This document shows positions 51,762 through 60,924 of a DNA stretch of 64,000 nucleotides, in pieces. Position numbers and translations under genes: made by a program. The notes under the pieces were generated by a model. The model was not told the origin of the DNA, ran no database searches, and saw nothing but the letters and a program-made list of their open reading frames with translations. The stretch comes from DATCHW01 sp036508135 (GTDB lineage Bacteria > Bacteroidota > Ignavibacteria > Tepidaquicellales > Tepidaquicellaceae). The stretch is taken from positions 31,878 through 95,877 of the forward strand of contig DATCHW010000010.1 in the NCBI GenBank assembly GCA_036508135.1, in the 5' to 3' direction. Each line of letters begins with the position of its first letter. The stretch's first letter is position 1.

Positions 51762-52880
51762 TTATAATTTATTTGCAATTGCTTCTGCTACTTCAAGAGT
51801 AGTATTAGAACCGCCCATATCGTAAGTTCTTACTTTACCTTCCTTTATAACGTTTGCAACAGCTCTTTCAAGTTTGTTGCCTTTATCTGATTCACCTAAC
51901 CAATCGAGCATCATTTTTGCTGAAAGAATTGTTGCTATTGGGTTTACTTTATACATACCTGCATATTTAGGTGCAGAGCCGTGAGTAGGCTCAAATACCG
52001 CTAACTTTTCTCCGATATTACCGGAACATCCAAATCCTAATCCACCAACCATTTGCGCACATAAATCAGAAATAATATCACCAAAAAGATTCGGCGCAAC
52101 AAGGACATCGTAATTCATTGGATTTTTTAGCAACCACATAGTAACAGCGTCAATATTAGCATCATCCATTGCAATTTCGGGATAATCTTTCTTAACTTCT
52201 TTCGCCATTTCCAGGAATAAACCGTCTGTTGCTCTTACAACATTTGCTTTATGAACCACTGTAACTTTCTTTCTGTTGAAATTTTTTGCAAATTCAAATG
52301 CTGCTCTGATAATTCGTTCTGAACCTTTTTTTGTATTTATCTTACAAGATATCGCATATTCACTACTAGGAACATCTTTAAATGGAGCAAAAGGTTTAGA
52401 AATTTTTGTAAGTAAATCTGACAATTCTTTTGGTACAGGATTAAATTCAACACCTGAGTACATCCCTTCCGTATTTTCTCTGAAAACGACCAAATCAATA
52501 TTGGGTTTAAAATTCAAAGCATTTCCTTCATAGGCTTTACATGGTCTGAGACATATATATAGATTAAACAATTGCCTCATTCTTACAATGGGTGAACGAT
52601 ACACCAATCCTTTATCTTGTAATTCCGGAATTAACTCAGCATTTGCAGCTTTTACCGGTTTGGAAGTAATTGCTCCAAACATTGCAGCATTAACAGAGCC
52701 TAAAAGATCTATTGTTCTTTGTGGAAAAGCATCACCTTCTTTACACCAAAATTCCCAACCGATATCACCATTAATATATTCTGCATCAAGACCTATTTTT
52801 TCTAATACTATACGGGCTGCTTGGAGAACTTCAATTCCAACCCCATCTCCCGGCAGCCAAGCAATTTTATATTTTGCCAT
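51762..52880 (-). CDS. isocitrate/isopropylmalate dehydrogenase family protein
   Basis: About 372 residues. The ATG at 52880 is chosen because GGGAG lies 8 bases before it; the frame from 52892 includes that site. Decarboxylating dehydrogenase fold: AWLPGDGVGIEVLQAA, the substrate Arg cluster LYICLRPCKAYEG, DLVVFRENTEGMYSGVEF, HKANVVRATDGLF, and NLFGDIISDLCAQM. The Asn-Thr-Glu-Gly-Met-Tyr segment is closer to homoisocitrate, tartrate and NAD-isocitrate dehydrogenases than to typical LeuB, so the substrate is uncertain. It is the upstream gene of the cluster. Confidence 0.87.
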   Translation of the reverse strand: MAKYKIAWLPGDGVGIEVLQAARIVLEKIGLDAEYINGDIGWEFWCKEGDAFPQRTIDLLGSVNAAMFGAITSKPVKAANAELIPELQDKGLVYRSPIVRMRQLFNLYICLRPCKAYEGNALNFKPNIDLVVFRENTEGMYSGVEFNPVPKELSDLLTKISKPFAPFKDVPSSEYAISCKINTKKGSERIIRAAFEFAKNFNRKKVTVVHKANVVRATDGLFLEMAKEVKKDYPEIAMDDANIDAVTMWLLKNPMNYDVLVAPNLFGDIISDLCAQMVGGLGFGCSGNIGEKLAVFEPTHGSAPKYAGMYKVNPIATILSAKMMLDWLGESDKGNKLERAVANVIKEGKVRTYDMGGSNTTLEVAEAIANKL

Positions 52881-52976
52881 AAATTCTCCCAAATTATTTT
52901 AAAATTAAGCATTAATTTACTCATAAAAAAACACTCTCTCAATGAATAATAAAAAGGATTTTTAAAAAATAAAAGT

Positions 52977-53777
52977 TTATTTGAACCAATTAATTTTGCG
53001 GTAATCTGATGGCCTTTCAACTCTGAAACTCAAATTATTTTGATTCAATAAAACTTCGGTAAGGAAGAGTGACATTTTTTCTCTTTTGGCGGGTCTTTGA
53101 ATTACTATTTTCTTAGCATAAGCGCTATTGCTTGTTTTATAGTAATTAAAATATTCTACGGATAAATATATATTATTTATATTGTCGTATTGTAAATATT
53201 TTGTAACAGTATAATCATCTTTTCTTACCCAGTATTTATTCGTTTTATTTTCAGATTTTACTGAAATAAGAAAGAAAGTGGGATCATCTTCAGAAGAGAC
53301 AGTATCCTGTTCACTTACCGGAATAAAGCAAGTTCCGGACATTACATTCATTATATCATCGAAGCTGCATCTGATTCTTGTAATGTAACCTATGTTTGTA
53401 TCGGTAGTCTTTCCTTCAATAATAGTTTCATTTAAATTGTTGACAAAAACAAAGTTCTTTCTCGTAAAGTACCCGATAAATGCATCTTTAGAAATAAAAG
53501 CAAATGACCCATGAATTCTATACCAAATATCATCCTGCTTTTTCACTTTAATTTCGATTGAACCTGACTCATCCATTGAAGGTGTTTTTATTGTTACTTC
53601 ACCATCTATATGCATAAGGTCAATGAGTAATGCTCTATTATTTACTTCGGCTATCACATCGGAGTCATTCAAAATAATTCTTTTCACATTCGAATCAAAA
53701 GTACTGTTACTGTAAGCGTTGTAGAATGATATTAAAAAAAGGGTAACGAATAACAAACGTAAAATAATTTTTTCCAT
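52977..53777 (-). CDS. LolA-like (DUF4292-type) secreted protein
   Basis: 266 residues: signal peptide (LRLLFVTLFLISFYNAYS), then a LolA-type half-barrel (INNRALLIDLMHIDGEVTIKTP, SIEIKVKKQDDIWYRIHGSF, FVFVNNLNETIIEGKTT). It ends in FLTEVLLNQNNLSFRVERPSD. Gram-negative LolA-like folds carry lipoproteins or lipids. DUF4292 proteins of Bacteroidota are of this type, but their cargo is not known. It lies divergent from hemW by 86 bases. Confidence 0.75.
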   Translation of the reverse strand: MEKIILRLLFVTLFLISFYNAYSNSTFDSNVKRIILNDSDVIAEVNNRALLIDLMHIDGEVTIKTPSMDESGSIEIKVKKQDDIWYRIHGSFAFISKDAFIGYFTRKNFVFVNNLNETIIEGKTTDTNIGYITRIRCSFDDIMNVMSGTCFIPVSEQDTVSSEDDPTFFLISVKSENKTNKYWVRKDDYTVTKYLQYDNINNIYLSVEYFNYYKTSNSAYAKKIVIQRPAKREKMSLFLTEVLLNQNNLSFRVERPSDYRKINWFK

Positions 53778-53863
53778 AAGAATTATTAATGGTTATAATT
53801 TATTCATAATACTTAAAAATAGAGTTTTTTTTTGTCAAAATAAATTTATTTTGATAGATAATT

Positions 53864-54994
53864 ATGCACAAAAATGGTTTATATATACACATTCCAATAT
53901 GCAGACGAAGATGCAGCTATTGTGACTTTTATTTAGTAACTAATCTCAGCTTAACACAAAACTTTCTTACCGCATTAAAAAAAGAAATCGAAATTTCATC
54001 ACATCTATACAAAAAAGATAGTTTTGATACAATATTTTTTGGAGGAGGAACTCCTTCCCTTTTAGAATCTTATCAAATCCGGGAAATCATTGAAACATTG
54101 ATGAAGCATTATAATGTTGCTAAAAATTCAGAAATTACAATAGAATCAAATCCTGAGGACTTCATCCGGAATCCTGTAAAACTAAAAGAATTACGTCTCG
54201 CAGAAGTAAACAGGTTAAGTTTAGGGATACAATCTTTTAATGATAAAGAATTAAAATTTCTTACCCGCTTACATAATTCGGCTCAATCAGAAATTGTGAT
54301 CAACAAAGCAATGGATATATTCGACAATATCAGTGTTGATTTAATTTATTCACTCCCGGAACAAAATAATGATGATATTAAGAAATCACTACTCAAAGTA
54401 ATTCAACTCGGAATAAAGCATATTTCAGCTTATACTTTAATATATGAAAAAGAAACAATTTTATACAAAAATTTATTAAAAAACATTTATAAACCTAAAT
54501 CAGATCGAAAAGAAGCAGAAATGTATAAATTATTCAGTAATATATTACTCGAAAATAATTATCAGCATTATGAAGTTTCAAATTATTCAAAACCCGGATA
54601 TAAATCACGGCATAACTTGAAATACTGGAATTATTCTAATTACATTGGGTTTGGTCCATCTGCTCATTCTTTCCATTCCGGAAAAAGATGGAATAATTCA
54701 AAGAACGTTATAAAATATATAAATTTATTGGAGAAAAATATTCTTCCGGAAGAAAATGTTCATCAACTTTCTGCTGATGAGGCTATACTGGAGTTTATTA
54801 TGCTTGGCTTGAGAGCAGAAGGTATCGATATTGACACTTTTAATGGACTTTTTAAATCAGATTTTCTTAAAAAATATGAAACGTCTGTTAAATATCTTAT
54901 AAAAGAAGGTTATGCATTTTTTGACAAGAATAAATTTAAACTTAATGAAACAGGATACGCAATAACTGATGAAATTGTTTCAAGATACTTCTGA
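53864..54994 (+). CDS. hemW: radical SAM heme chaperone HemW (CPO III-like)
   Basis: 376 residues. The radical-SAM cluster motif CRRRCSYCDF has Phe where true oxygen-independent coproporphyrinogen oxidases have the fourth Cys, which favours HemW. Other motifs: FGGGTPSLL, ESNPEDF, RLSLGIQSFND, and YEVSNYSKPGYKSRHNLKYW, followed by the HemW C-terminal domain. HemW delivers heme to respiratory enzymes. The last 15 bases overlap the convergent PAP2 gene. Confidence 0.92.
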   Translation: MHKNGLYIHIPICRRRCSYCDFYLVTNLSLTQNFLTALKKEIEISSHLYKKDSFDTIFFGGGTPSLLESYQIREIIETLMKHYNVAKNSEITIESNPEDFIRNPVKLKELRLAEVNRLSLGIQSFNDKELKFLTRLHNSAQSEIVINKAMDIFDNISVDLIYSLPEQNNDDIKKSLLKVIQLGIKHISAYTLIYEKETILYKNLLKNIYKPKSDRKEAEMYKLFSNILLENNYQHYEVSNYSKPGYKSRHNLKYWNYSNYIGFGPSAHSFHSGKRWNNSKNVIKYINLLEKNILPEENVHQLSADEAILEFIMLGLRAEGIDIDTFNGLFKSDFLKKYETSVKYLIKEGYAFFDKNKFKLNETGYAITDEIVSRYF

Positions 54995-55951
54995 TACTGT
55001 CTCCTTTTTCCATTTTATGCTGAAAAGTTTATTCGAGATTAATATAGTAAGTATTGCAAAAACCAGCCCGCCTATTAAATCAACCACATAATGATACCTG
55101 AGATATACGGTCGCAAATATCATAAGTATGGAATAAGGAAAATAAAAATAAAAAGAGTTTGATTTAATTTTTCTGGATAAATAAACAATTAACAGAATAA
55201 TTATCGTATGTCCTGAAGGAAAAGCATCGCGTTGTGCGAACAATTCTACATTCTGAGTGTTTTTAGGGATTGATTCTCCAAGATTAACGAGATCTCTAAG
55301 AAAATTTGTAAACCACAAACCCGGTAAGTCATTGTTTAAATTATAAAAATCGTGAAGAATAAACCTGGGACCTATTGCTGGTAATACAAGATATCCTATG
55401 AATGAGAGATAAAAACCGAATAAGATAACAAGGGTAACAAATTTAAGTTCTTGATACCTGTGCCATAAAAATAATTCAAGAGCAAATATTACAGGCATCA
55501 TATAAAATAAAGCATAGATAATCTGTAAGAATTCTGTTATTAGCGGATGAGAAATTGATTTCAATACCATTGTTGGATTGAATCCGAAGATTAAAAAATC
55601 AATTTTAATCAATAGATCATCATGTATAACCGGTGTTAACCCCATCATGATATAATAAATAGTTTTGAAGCAAAATAAAATCATAAACATAGGATACCAG
55701 TATCTTAAAAATCTTATCAAGTTTGGATGTTTTTTCCTGAGTTCCGTTTGACTTTCATAAAGGGAAACGACCTGAATTATGATAATCGCTAAAATTATAT
55801 TAACTAAAATAATAATATTCCATTGTGGAATTGATTTATAATTAATTAAACTAATAAAACTTATAAAAATCAGGAATATCTGATTTACTACATCATGAAT
55901 TTCGAGATAGGATAATTTTTTTTTAAAATTTTGAACTAAAACGTTAATCAA
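54980..55951 (-). CDS. PAP2-superfamily membrane phosphatase / phosphotransferase (IPC-synthase-like)
   Basis: 323 residues with about seven membrane helices. PAP2 motifs: GPRFILHDF, the central AFPSGHTIIILLIVYL, and YLRYHYVVDLIGG (His nucleophile and Asp). The long N-terminal helices and the PAP2_3-like layout resemble inositol-phosphorylceramide synthases and related transferases more than small PAP2 phosphatases. With the serine-palmitoyltransferase-like gene at 8.8 kb this suggests a role in sphingolipid head-group transfer. A generic lipid phosphatase is the alternative. Confidence 0.82.
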   Translation of the reverse strand: MINVLVQNFKKKLSYLEIHDVVNQIFLIFISFISLINYKSIPQWNIIILVNIILAIIIIQVVSLYESQTELRKKHPNLIRFLRYWYPMFMILFCFKTIYYIMMGLTPVIHDDLLIKIDFLIFGFNPTMVLKSISHPLITEFLQIIYALFYMMPVIFALELFLWHRYQELKFVTLVILFGFYLSFIGYLVLPAIGPRFILHDFYNLNNDLPGLWFTNFLRDLVNLGESIPKNTQNVELFAQRDAFPSGHTIIILLIVYLSRKIKSNSFYFYFPYSILMIFATVYLRYHYVVDLIGGLVFAILTILISNKLFSIKWKKETVSEVS

Positions 55952-55972
55952 GTATAGTAGTTGTAGTTTTAT

Positions 55973-56365
55973 TTAAAACGCACATTCGATGTGATTTATT
56001 CTATATTCATTATTTTTTTCAAACATAACAGACAAAGTGTCAAATCTAAAGTCATAATTTTCATATTCTTTCATTTTCAAAATAAAGCCTTGTGACGCTT
56101 TTTTAATATTTCTTTGCTTAAAATAGTTCACGGATTCTTCCGGTTCTCCGAATGCTTTATTTTTCCTTGATTTCACTTCTACAAATATCAGCGTTTTAGT
56201 CTTTTTTTCAAGGAAAATTAAATCGACTTCACATCGTTGAAACCTGAAGTTTTTTTCGATAAGTTTGAGATTTTTCTTTTCCAGATATTTACAAGCAATT
56301 TTTTCGCCAAAATCTCCAAACTCTTTTCTATTTTTAAAAAACTTAAACAATTTTGTATTATTCAA
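55973..56365 (-). CDS. yraN: YraN/UPF0102 family endonuclease-fold protein
   Basis: The core is FGDFGEKIACKYLEKKNLK, then the nuclease-like RFQRCEVDLIFLEKKTKTLI with Asp, Glu and Lys of the VEVKSR motif. UPF0102 proteins share the restriction-nuclease fold, and their role is unresolved. The frame is open to 56491, 134 bases inside rnhB, and ATGs occur at 56491 and 56410. A TTG at 56365 gives about 130 residues, the usual family length, with an 8-base overlap with rnhB. It is chosen for that reason, but the start is uncertain. Confidence 0.8.
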   Translation of the reverse strand: MNNTKLFKFFKNRKEFGDFGEKIACKYLEKKNLKLIEKNFRFQRCEVDLIFLEKKTKTLIFVEVKSRKNKAFGEPEESVNYFKQRNIKKASQGFILKMKEYENYDFRFDTLSVMFEKNNEYRINHIECAF

Positions 56366-56933
56366 GAAATTTTTTACAGAAACTTTTTCTATGAATTCTT
56401 GTAATCCCATATTTTTTAATCTGTTCAATATGTTGTTTTGTGGGATAACCTTTATTGTTCTTAAAGTTATACCAAGGAAATTCTTCATCAAAATCTTCCA
56501 TTATTCTGTCCCTTGTGACTTTTGCCAGAATAGAAGCGCAAGAAATAGCGAATATTTTATCATCCCCTTTCACAATAGTCTCATAATTATATTTCAAATG
56601 GTTTTTATTTTTAAGCACAAAATAGTTACCATCGATCATTATTTTCATATTCTTATCATTAATACCCTTCAAACACTTTTCCATTCCAAGCATCGTGGAA
56701 TTTAAAATGTTAATATCATCAATCGTCAAATTATCAACTGCAACAATGCTATATTCATAACATTTTTCTAAAATTTCGTCAAATAACGATTCTCTTCTAT
56801 TTTTTGAAAGTTTTTTAGAATCCTTAACTCCTTGGATGAATAAAGTTTTGTCGAAAATTACTGCAGATGTTACAACTGGTCCTGCTAAAGGTCCTCGACC
56901 GGCTTCATCAATACCACATATTATTGGATTCAA
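56358..56933 (-). CDS. rnhB: ribonuclease HII
   Basis: 191 residues. Removes ribonucleotides from DNA-RNA hybrids. The active-site motifs are CGIDEAGRGPLAGPVVTSAV (Asp-Glu), the third acid in KIMIDGNYFVL, and AISCASILAKVTRDRIM. The pairing with yraN on the same strand is very common in bacteria. A 146-base divergent region separates it from ffh. Confidence 0.95.
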   Translation of the reverse strand: MNPIICGIDEAGRGPLAGPVVTSAVIFDKTLFIQGVKDSKKLSKNRRESLFDEILEKCYEYSIVAVDNLTIDDINILNSTMLGMEKCLKGINDKNMKIMIDGNYFVLKNKNHLKYNYETIVKGDDKIFAISCASILAKVTRDRIMEDFDEEFPWYNFKNNKGYPTKQHIEQIKKYGITRIHRKSFCKKFLE

Positions 56934-57079
56934 TCTAAATTATTTATTATTAATAATATATCCCAAATATATAATCTAATATTTATTGATTTCATAATCA
57001 AATAATTAAAGTCTAGTAAGCTCAAATTCCTTGAAATAAGATATTAAAATTCGTAAATTATTTGTTTTATTAGCAAATT

Positions 57080-58423
57080 ATGTTTGAAGAACTATCGAAT
57101 AAATTAGAGGGTGTTTTAAAGAAAATTCGCGGACAAGGAAAAATTACTGAAAAAAATGTAGATGAATCCCTTCGCGAAATTCGCCGTGTCTTATTCGATG
57201 CTGATGTAAATTATAAAGTTGTAACTAAATTTTTAGAGGAAGTAAAGAAAAAGTCTCTAGGACAAAACGTTCTTAATAGTATCACTCCCGGACAACTTAT
57301 CGTTAAAATTATTAACGATGAATTAGTGTCGCTGATGGGAGCAGAAAAAGCAGATTTGAAATTCTCAAATTCCATACCATCATTAATCATGGCGGTAGGC
57401 CTTCAAGGTTCCGGTAAAACGACTTTCTGTGCTAAATTGGCAAAGTATTTGAAATCAAAAGGAAAAAATCCGGTACTTGCAGCTTGTGATATATACAGAC
57501 CTGCCGCAATTGAACAGCTTAAGGTTTTGGGAACACAAATTGATGTTCCGGTGATTTCGATGGATAGTAAAGACCCTGTAGAAATTGCAAAAGAAGCAGA
57601 AGATTTTTGCAGAAAAAACGCTAAAGATATATTAATTATTGATACAGCCGGAAGACTAGCGATTGATGAAATAATGATGGATGAAGTATTTAACCTTAAA
57701 ACAAAGCTAAATCCTTCTGAAATATTATTTATTGTTGATTCTATGACAGGACAAGATGCTGTTAACACTGCAAAATCTTTTCATGATAAACTTGAATTTG
57801 ATGGAATCGTTCTGACGAAATTAGACGGAGATACACGAGGTGGAGCAGCATTATCAATCCGGGCAGTTGTTAATAAACCAATAAAATTTGTAAGTATAGG
57901 CGAGAAACTTGAAGCCCTCGAACCATTTTTCCCTGACAGAATGGCTTCAAGAATATTAGGAAAAGGTGATATTATATCTTTTGTAGAAAAGGCCCAGCAG
58001 GAATTTGACCATACAGAGTCTGCTAAGTTAGAAGAAAAACTCAAAAAAAATAAATTTGATTTTGAAGATTTTCTGGCACAAATAAGACAGATAAAAAAAA
58101 TGGGCTCTTTAAACAGTTTACTTTCAATGATACCCGGGGTTAGCAATGCTTTAAAAGGTAAGGAAATAGATAATAAAATATTCTTAAGGACTGAAGCCAT
58201 AATTTTATCAATGACTAAACAGGAAAGAGAAAATCCAAATATCCTGAATGGAATGAGGAGAAGGCGCATTGCAAATGGAAGTGGAACATCTATTCAAGAA
58301 GTGAACAGAATAATTAAACAGTTTGATGAGATGCAAAAGATGATTAAAGGATTTAATAAAGGAAAAATGAAAAATATGATGAAAAATATGAATATTCCTA
58401 ATAACTTTTTAAATCAGATGTAA
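57080..58423 (+). CDS. ffh: signal recognition particle protein Ffh
   Basis: 447 residues: N domain, then the SRP GTPase G domain with GLQGSGKTTFCAKLA, DTAGR, TKLDGDTRGGAAL, and a C-terminal Met-rich M domain (MQKMIKGFNKGKMKNMMKNM) that binds SRP RNA and signal peptides. It targets proteins to the membrane with FtsY. It opens the translation cluster followed by rpsP. Confidence 0.96.
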   Translation: MFEELSNKLEGVLKKIRGQGKITEKNVDESLREIRRVLFDADVNYKVVTKFLEEVKKKSLGQNVLNSITPGQLIVKIINDELVSLMGAEKADLKFSNSIPSLIMAVGLQGSGKTTFCAKLAKYLKSKGKNPVLAACDIYRPAAIEQLKVLGTQIDVPVISMDSKDPVEIAKEAEDFCRKNAKDILIIDTAGRLAIDEIMMDEVFNLKTKLNPSEILFIVDSMTGQDAVNTAKSFHDKLEFDGIVLTKLDGDTRGGAALSIRAVVNKPIKFVSIGEKLEALEPFFPDRMASRILGKGDIISFVEKAQQEFDHTESAKLEEKLKKNKFDFEDFLAQIRQIKKMGSLNSLLSMIPGVSNALKGKEIDNKIFLRTEAIILSMTKQERENPNILNGMRRRRIANGSGTSIQEVNRIIKQFDEMQKMIKGFNKGKMKNMMKNMNIPNNFLNQM

Positions 58424-58495
58424 TATATTAAAACCTTAACATTTAAAATAAAATATTATATATTTAAATAAACCTAAAAGGAGAAATCAAATAAA

Positions 58496-58906
58496 TTGGT
58501 AAAACTCAGATTAAGAAGAATGGGTAAAAAAAGAAAACCCATTTACAAGATAGTTGCAGCTGATTCAAGATCCCCGAGAGACGGTAGATTTATTGAATCT
58601 GTTGGCTTCTATAATCCAAATACAGATCCTATGGAAGTAAAACTCGATGAACAAAAAGTGAATCAATGGTTGAACAATGGTGCCCAACCCACTGAAACTG
58701 TAAAAAGTTTACTGAAACGTGAAGGTATCATTTTCAAAAGACATCTGTCGAAAAAAGGTTTCGATAATATAGCTCTCGAAGAAAAAATGAATACTTTCTT
58801 TGAATCAAAGAATTCGAAGCTTGAAACCGAAAAAGCAAAAAAGCTCAGAAGAAAAGAAAGAAAAGCTAGTAAGAAAAAGGAAACTGAAAACAAATCAGAA
58901 TCTTAA
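58496..58906 (+). CDS. rpsP: 30S ribosomal protein bS16
   Basis: 136 residues: VKLRLRRMGKKRKPIYKIVAADSRSPRDGRFIE is a plain S16 core, extended by a charged C-terminal tail (KAKKLRRKERKASKKKETENK), common in Bacteroidota. The start is TTG at 58496, preceded by AAGGAG 12 bases upstream. No ATG fits. It lies in ffh - rpsP - khpA - rimM - trmD - rplS order. Confidence 0.96.
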   Translation: MVKLRLRRMGKKRKPIYKIVAADSRSPRDGRFIESVGFYNPNTDPMEVKLDEQKVNQWLNNGAQPTETVKSLLKREGIIFKRHLSKKGFDNIALEEKMNTFFESKNSKLETEKAKKLRRKERKASKKKETENKSES

Positions 58907-58974
58907 AGATAATTAAATATAAGTTTTTCTCTTTTAAACATTTTTTCAAAATAAATTCATCAGGAGGTTCTACC

Positions 58975-59223
58975 ATGAAAGAATTTTTAGAATTTATTGC
59001 GAAACATCTTGTTGATAATCCGGATGCGGTGGTAGTTGAAGAAACTGAATCAGACGGTAAAGTTTTATTAAAACTTTATGTTGACGATAAAGAAATTGGA
59101 AAAGTAATAGGAAGAGCAGGCAGAAATGCCAAAGCTATGAGAGTGCTTTTGTCTGCGATTGGTGCAAAAGAAAAGAAAAAAGTTACTCTGGAAATTCCCG
59201 ACAGAGTTAACAATGCAAACTGA
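58975..59223 (+). CDS. khpA: KH-domain RNA-binding protein KhpA
   Basis: 82 residues with a single KH domain whose GxxG loop is VIGRAGRNAKAMRVLL. KhpA-type proteins bind RNA and influence cell division and translation. It has the strongest ribosome site of the cluster (AGGAGGTTCT, about 7 bases before the ATG). It overlaps nothing; rimM starts 3 bases after it. Confidence 0.92.
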   Translation: MKEFLEFIAKHLVDNPDAVVVEETESDGKVLLKLYVDDKEIGKVIGRAGRNAKAMRVLLSAIGAKEKKKVTLEIPDRVNNAN

Positions 59224-59226
59224 CTT

Positions 59227-59781
59227 TTGGAATTATTGCCAGATATAAATAAATTTTTACATATCGGGAAAATAACGAAAACTGTCGGACTTAAAGGTTC
59301 TTTCAAAATAATTTCACTAAGTGATATTCCCGAAAGATTTAAAATTACAAAGGAAATATCAATAATTGATGATGATAATAGATTAGTTCTAATCAACAAA
59401 AATACCGGAAGTAACCTGTTTGAAATAGAAAAATTCACTGAGAATAATGGTAAATTTAGTATTAAATTGAAAGGTTATGATGATATTAACAGCGTTTTAG
59501 ATTTAGTCGGTAAATACATTTGCATAAAAGAAAATGAAAGAAAGGAACTTGATAAAGGTGAATATTATTTGTATGAATTTATTGATATCAATGTTTATTC
59601 CGATAATTTATTTTTAGGAAAAATTATCAGGGTTGAAAATTTTGGTGGTGATAACCTATTATTAGTAGAAGCGAACAACAGTAATGAGTTTTATATTCCG
59701 TTAAGAAAAGAGTTTATTAAAAAGATAAACCTATCAGAAAAAAGAATTGATGTTCAATTGATTGAAGGATTAAGTGATTAA
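59227..59781 (+). CDS. rimM: ribosome maturation factor RimM
   Basis: 184 residues with the RimM N-terminal barrel (IGKITKTVGLKGSFKI) and C-terminal PRC-barrel (LDKGEYYLYEFIDINVY, LLVEANNSNEFYIPLRKEFI). It assists maturation of the 16S rRNA head domain and binds S19. The start is TTG at 59227, 3 bases after khpA. The order rpsP - khpA - rimM - trmD - rplS is the standard one. Confidence 0.94.
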   Translation: MELLPDINKFLHIGKITKTVGLKGSFKIISLSDIPERFKITKEISIIDDDNRLVLINKNTGSNLFEIEKFTENNGKFSIKLKGYDDINSVLDLVGKYICIKENERKELDKGEYYLYEFIDINVYSDNLFLGKIIRVENFGGDNLLLVEANNSNEFYIPLRKEFIKKINLSEKRIDVQLIEGLSD

Positions 59782-59784
59782 ATT

Positions 59785-60477
59785 ATGGCAATAAGATACG
59801 ATATAATTAGTGCAAATCCGAAAATTCTAGAAAGTTCTTTAACAAATGGACTGATTGAAAGAGCAAAGAAAAAATCACTGATTGAAGTGTTTATTCATAA
59901 TCTCAGAGATTATGCTGAAGGAAAGTATAAGCAAATTGACGATTCCCCTTACGGAGGCGGAGCCGGGATGATACTTAAACCGGAGCCGTTTTTCAGATGT
60001 ATCAATGAACTTTTACAAAAAAATGAATACGACGAAATAATATATTTTTCTCCTCAGGGAAAGACAGTTAATCAGAATCTCTTAAACCAATTTTCGCTCA
60101 GAAATAAATATATTTTAATTTGCGGACATTATAAAGGGATTGATCAACGGGTAATAGATAAATTTGTTACTTCTGAAATATCTATCGGAGATTACGTTTT
60201 ATCTTGCGGAGACATTGCAGCTTTGGTATTTATCGATGCAGTATCAAGATTAATACCCGGAGTTCTGGGAGATGGTGAATCAGCAATAACTGATTCTTTT
60301 CAAATTGAATACGGATTTGATTTTCCTCAATACACTCGACCTGATATTTTCGAGGATTTAAAGGTTCCTGAAATATTATTAAAAGGAAACCACGCTGAAA
60401 TAAATAATTGGCGTAAAGAAAAAGCAAAACAAAAATATGAATTAATTATGAAGTTGAAAGATAATAAATCTTCATAA
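59785..60477 (+). CDS. trmD: tRNA (guanine-N1-)-methyltransferase
   Basis: 230 residues with the SPOUT trefoil: DDSPYGGGAGMILKPEPF, FSPQGKTVNQNLL, LICGHYKGIDQRV, SIGDYVLSCGDIAALVFIDA and RLIPGVLGDGESA. It methylates G37 of tRNAs, preventing frameshifting. The start is an ATG 3 bases after rimM. Confidence 0.96.
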   Translation: MAIRYDIISANPKILESSLTNGLIERAKKKSLIEVFIHNLRDYAEGKYKQIDDSPYGGGAGMILKPEPFFRCINELLQKNEYDEIIYFSPQGKTVNQNLLNQFSLRNKYILICGHYKGIDQRVIDKFVTSEISIGDYVLSCGDIAALVFIDAVSRLIPGVLGDGESAITDSFQIEYGFDFPQYTRPDIFEDLKVPEILLKGNHAEINNWRKEKAKQKYELIMKLKDNKSS

Positions 60478-60511
60478 TGAATAAGTTTATAATTAAAGGA
60501 GATAATAAAAA

Positions 60512-60913
60512 ATGGACAAAATTAAATTAGTTACAGCCGCTCAAATTAAAAATGATTTACCGAAGTTTCACCCTGGAGATACAATATCAGTATCTGTAAA
60601 AGTAATTGAAGGCGACAAAGAAAGAATTCAGCAATTTAAAGGAATTGTGATGGGCATTAAAGGTGAAGGAATTAGCAGATCTTTCCGCGTAAGGAAAATT
60701 TCGAACGGAGTGGGAGTTGAAAGGATTTTCCCTCTGCATTCACCTAAAATCGCAAAAATCGAAATTCTAAAAGAAGGAAGTGTTCGGAGAGCTAAACTTT
60801 ACTATTTAAGAAAACTCACTGGAAAAGCAGCTACAAAAATCAAAGAGAAAAAGAAATTGGAAAGAATTCCCACTGAAGTAATTGCATCTGAAGAAAATCC
60901 AACAATGCAATAA
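60512..60913 (+). CDS. rplS: 50S ribosomal protein bL19
   Basis: 133 residues: FHPGDTISVSVKVIEGDKERIQQFKG, GIVMGIKGEGISRSFRVRKIS, GVGVERIFPLHSPKI. A C-terminal extension (KEKKKLERIPTEVIASEENPT) is a little longer than in E. coli. Preceded by a good AAAGGAG. It sits at the 30S-50S interface. Confidence 0.96.
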   Translation: MDKIKLVTAAQIKNDLPKFHPGDTISVSVKVIEGDKERIQQFKGIVMGIKGEGISRSFRVRKISNGVGVERIFPLHSPKIAKIEILKEGSVRRAKLYYLRKLTGKAATKIKEKKKLERIPTEVIASEENPTMQ

Positions 60914-60924
60914 TCAGCTGATAA

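Noticed and set aside
54980..55951. PAP2 protein as undecaprenyl-pyrophosphate phosphatase (PgpB/BacA type)
   Set aside because: The long N-terminal helix set and motif spacing fit the PAP2_3/IPC-synthase type better, though this remains open.
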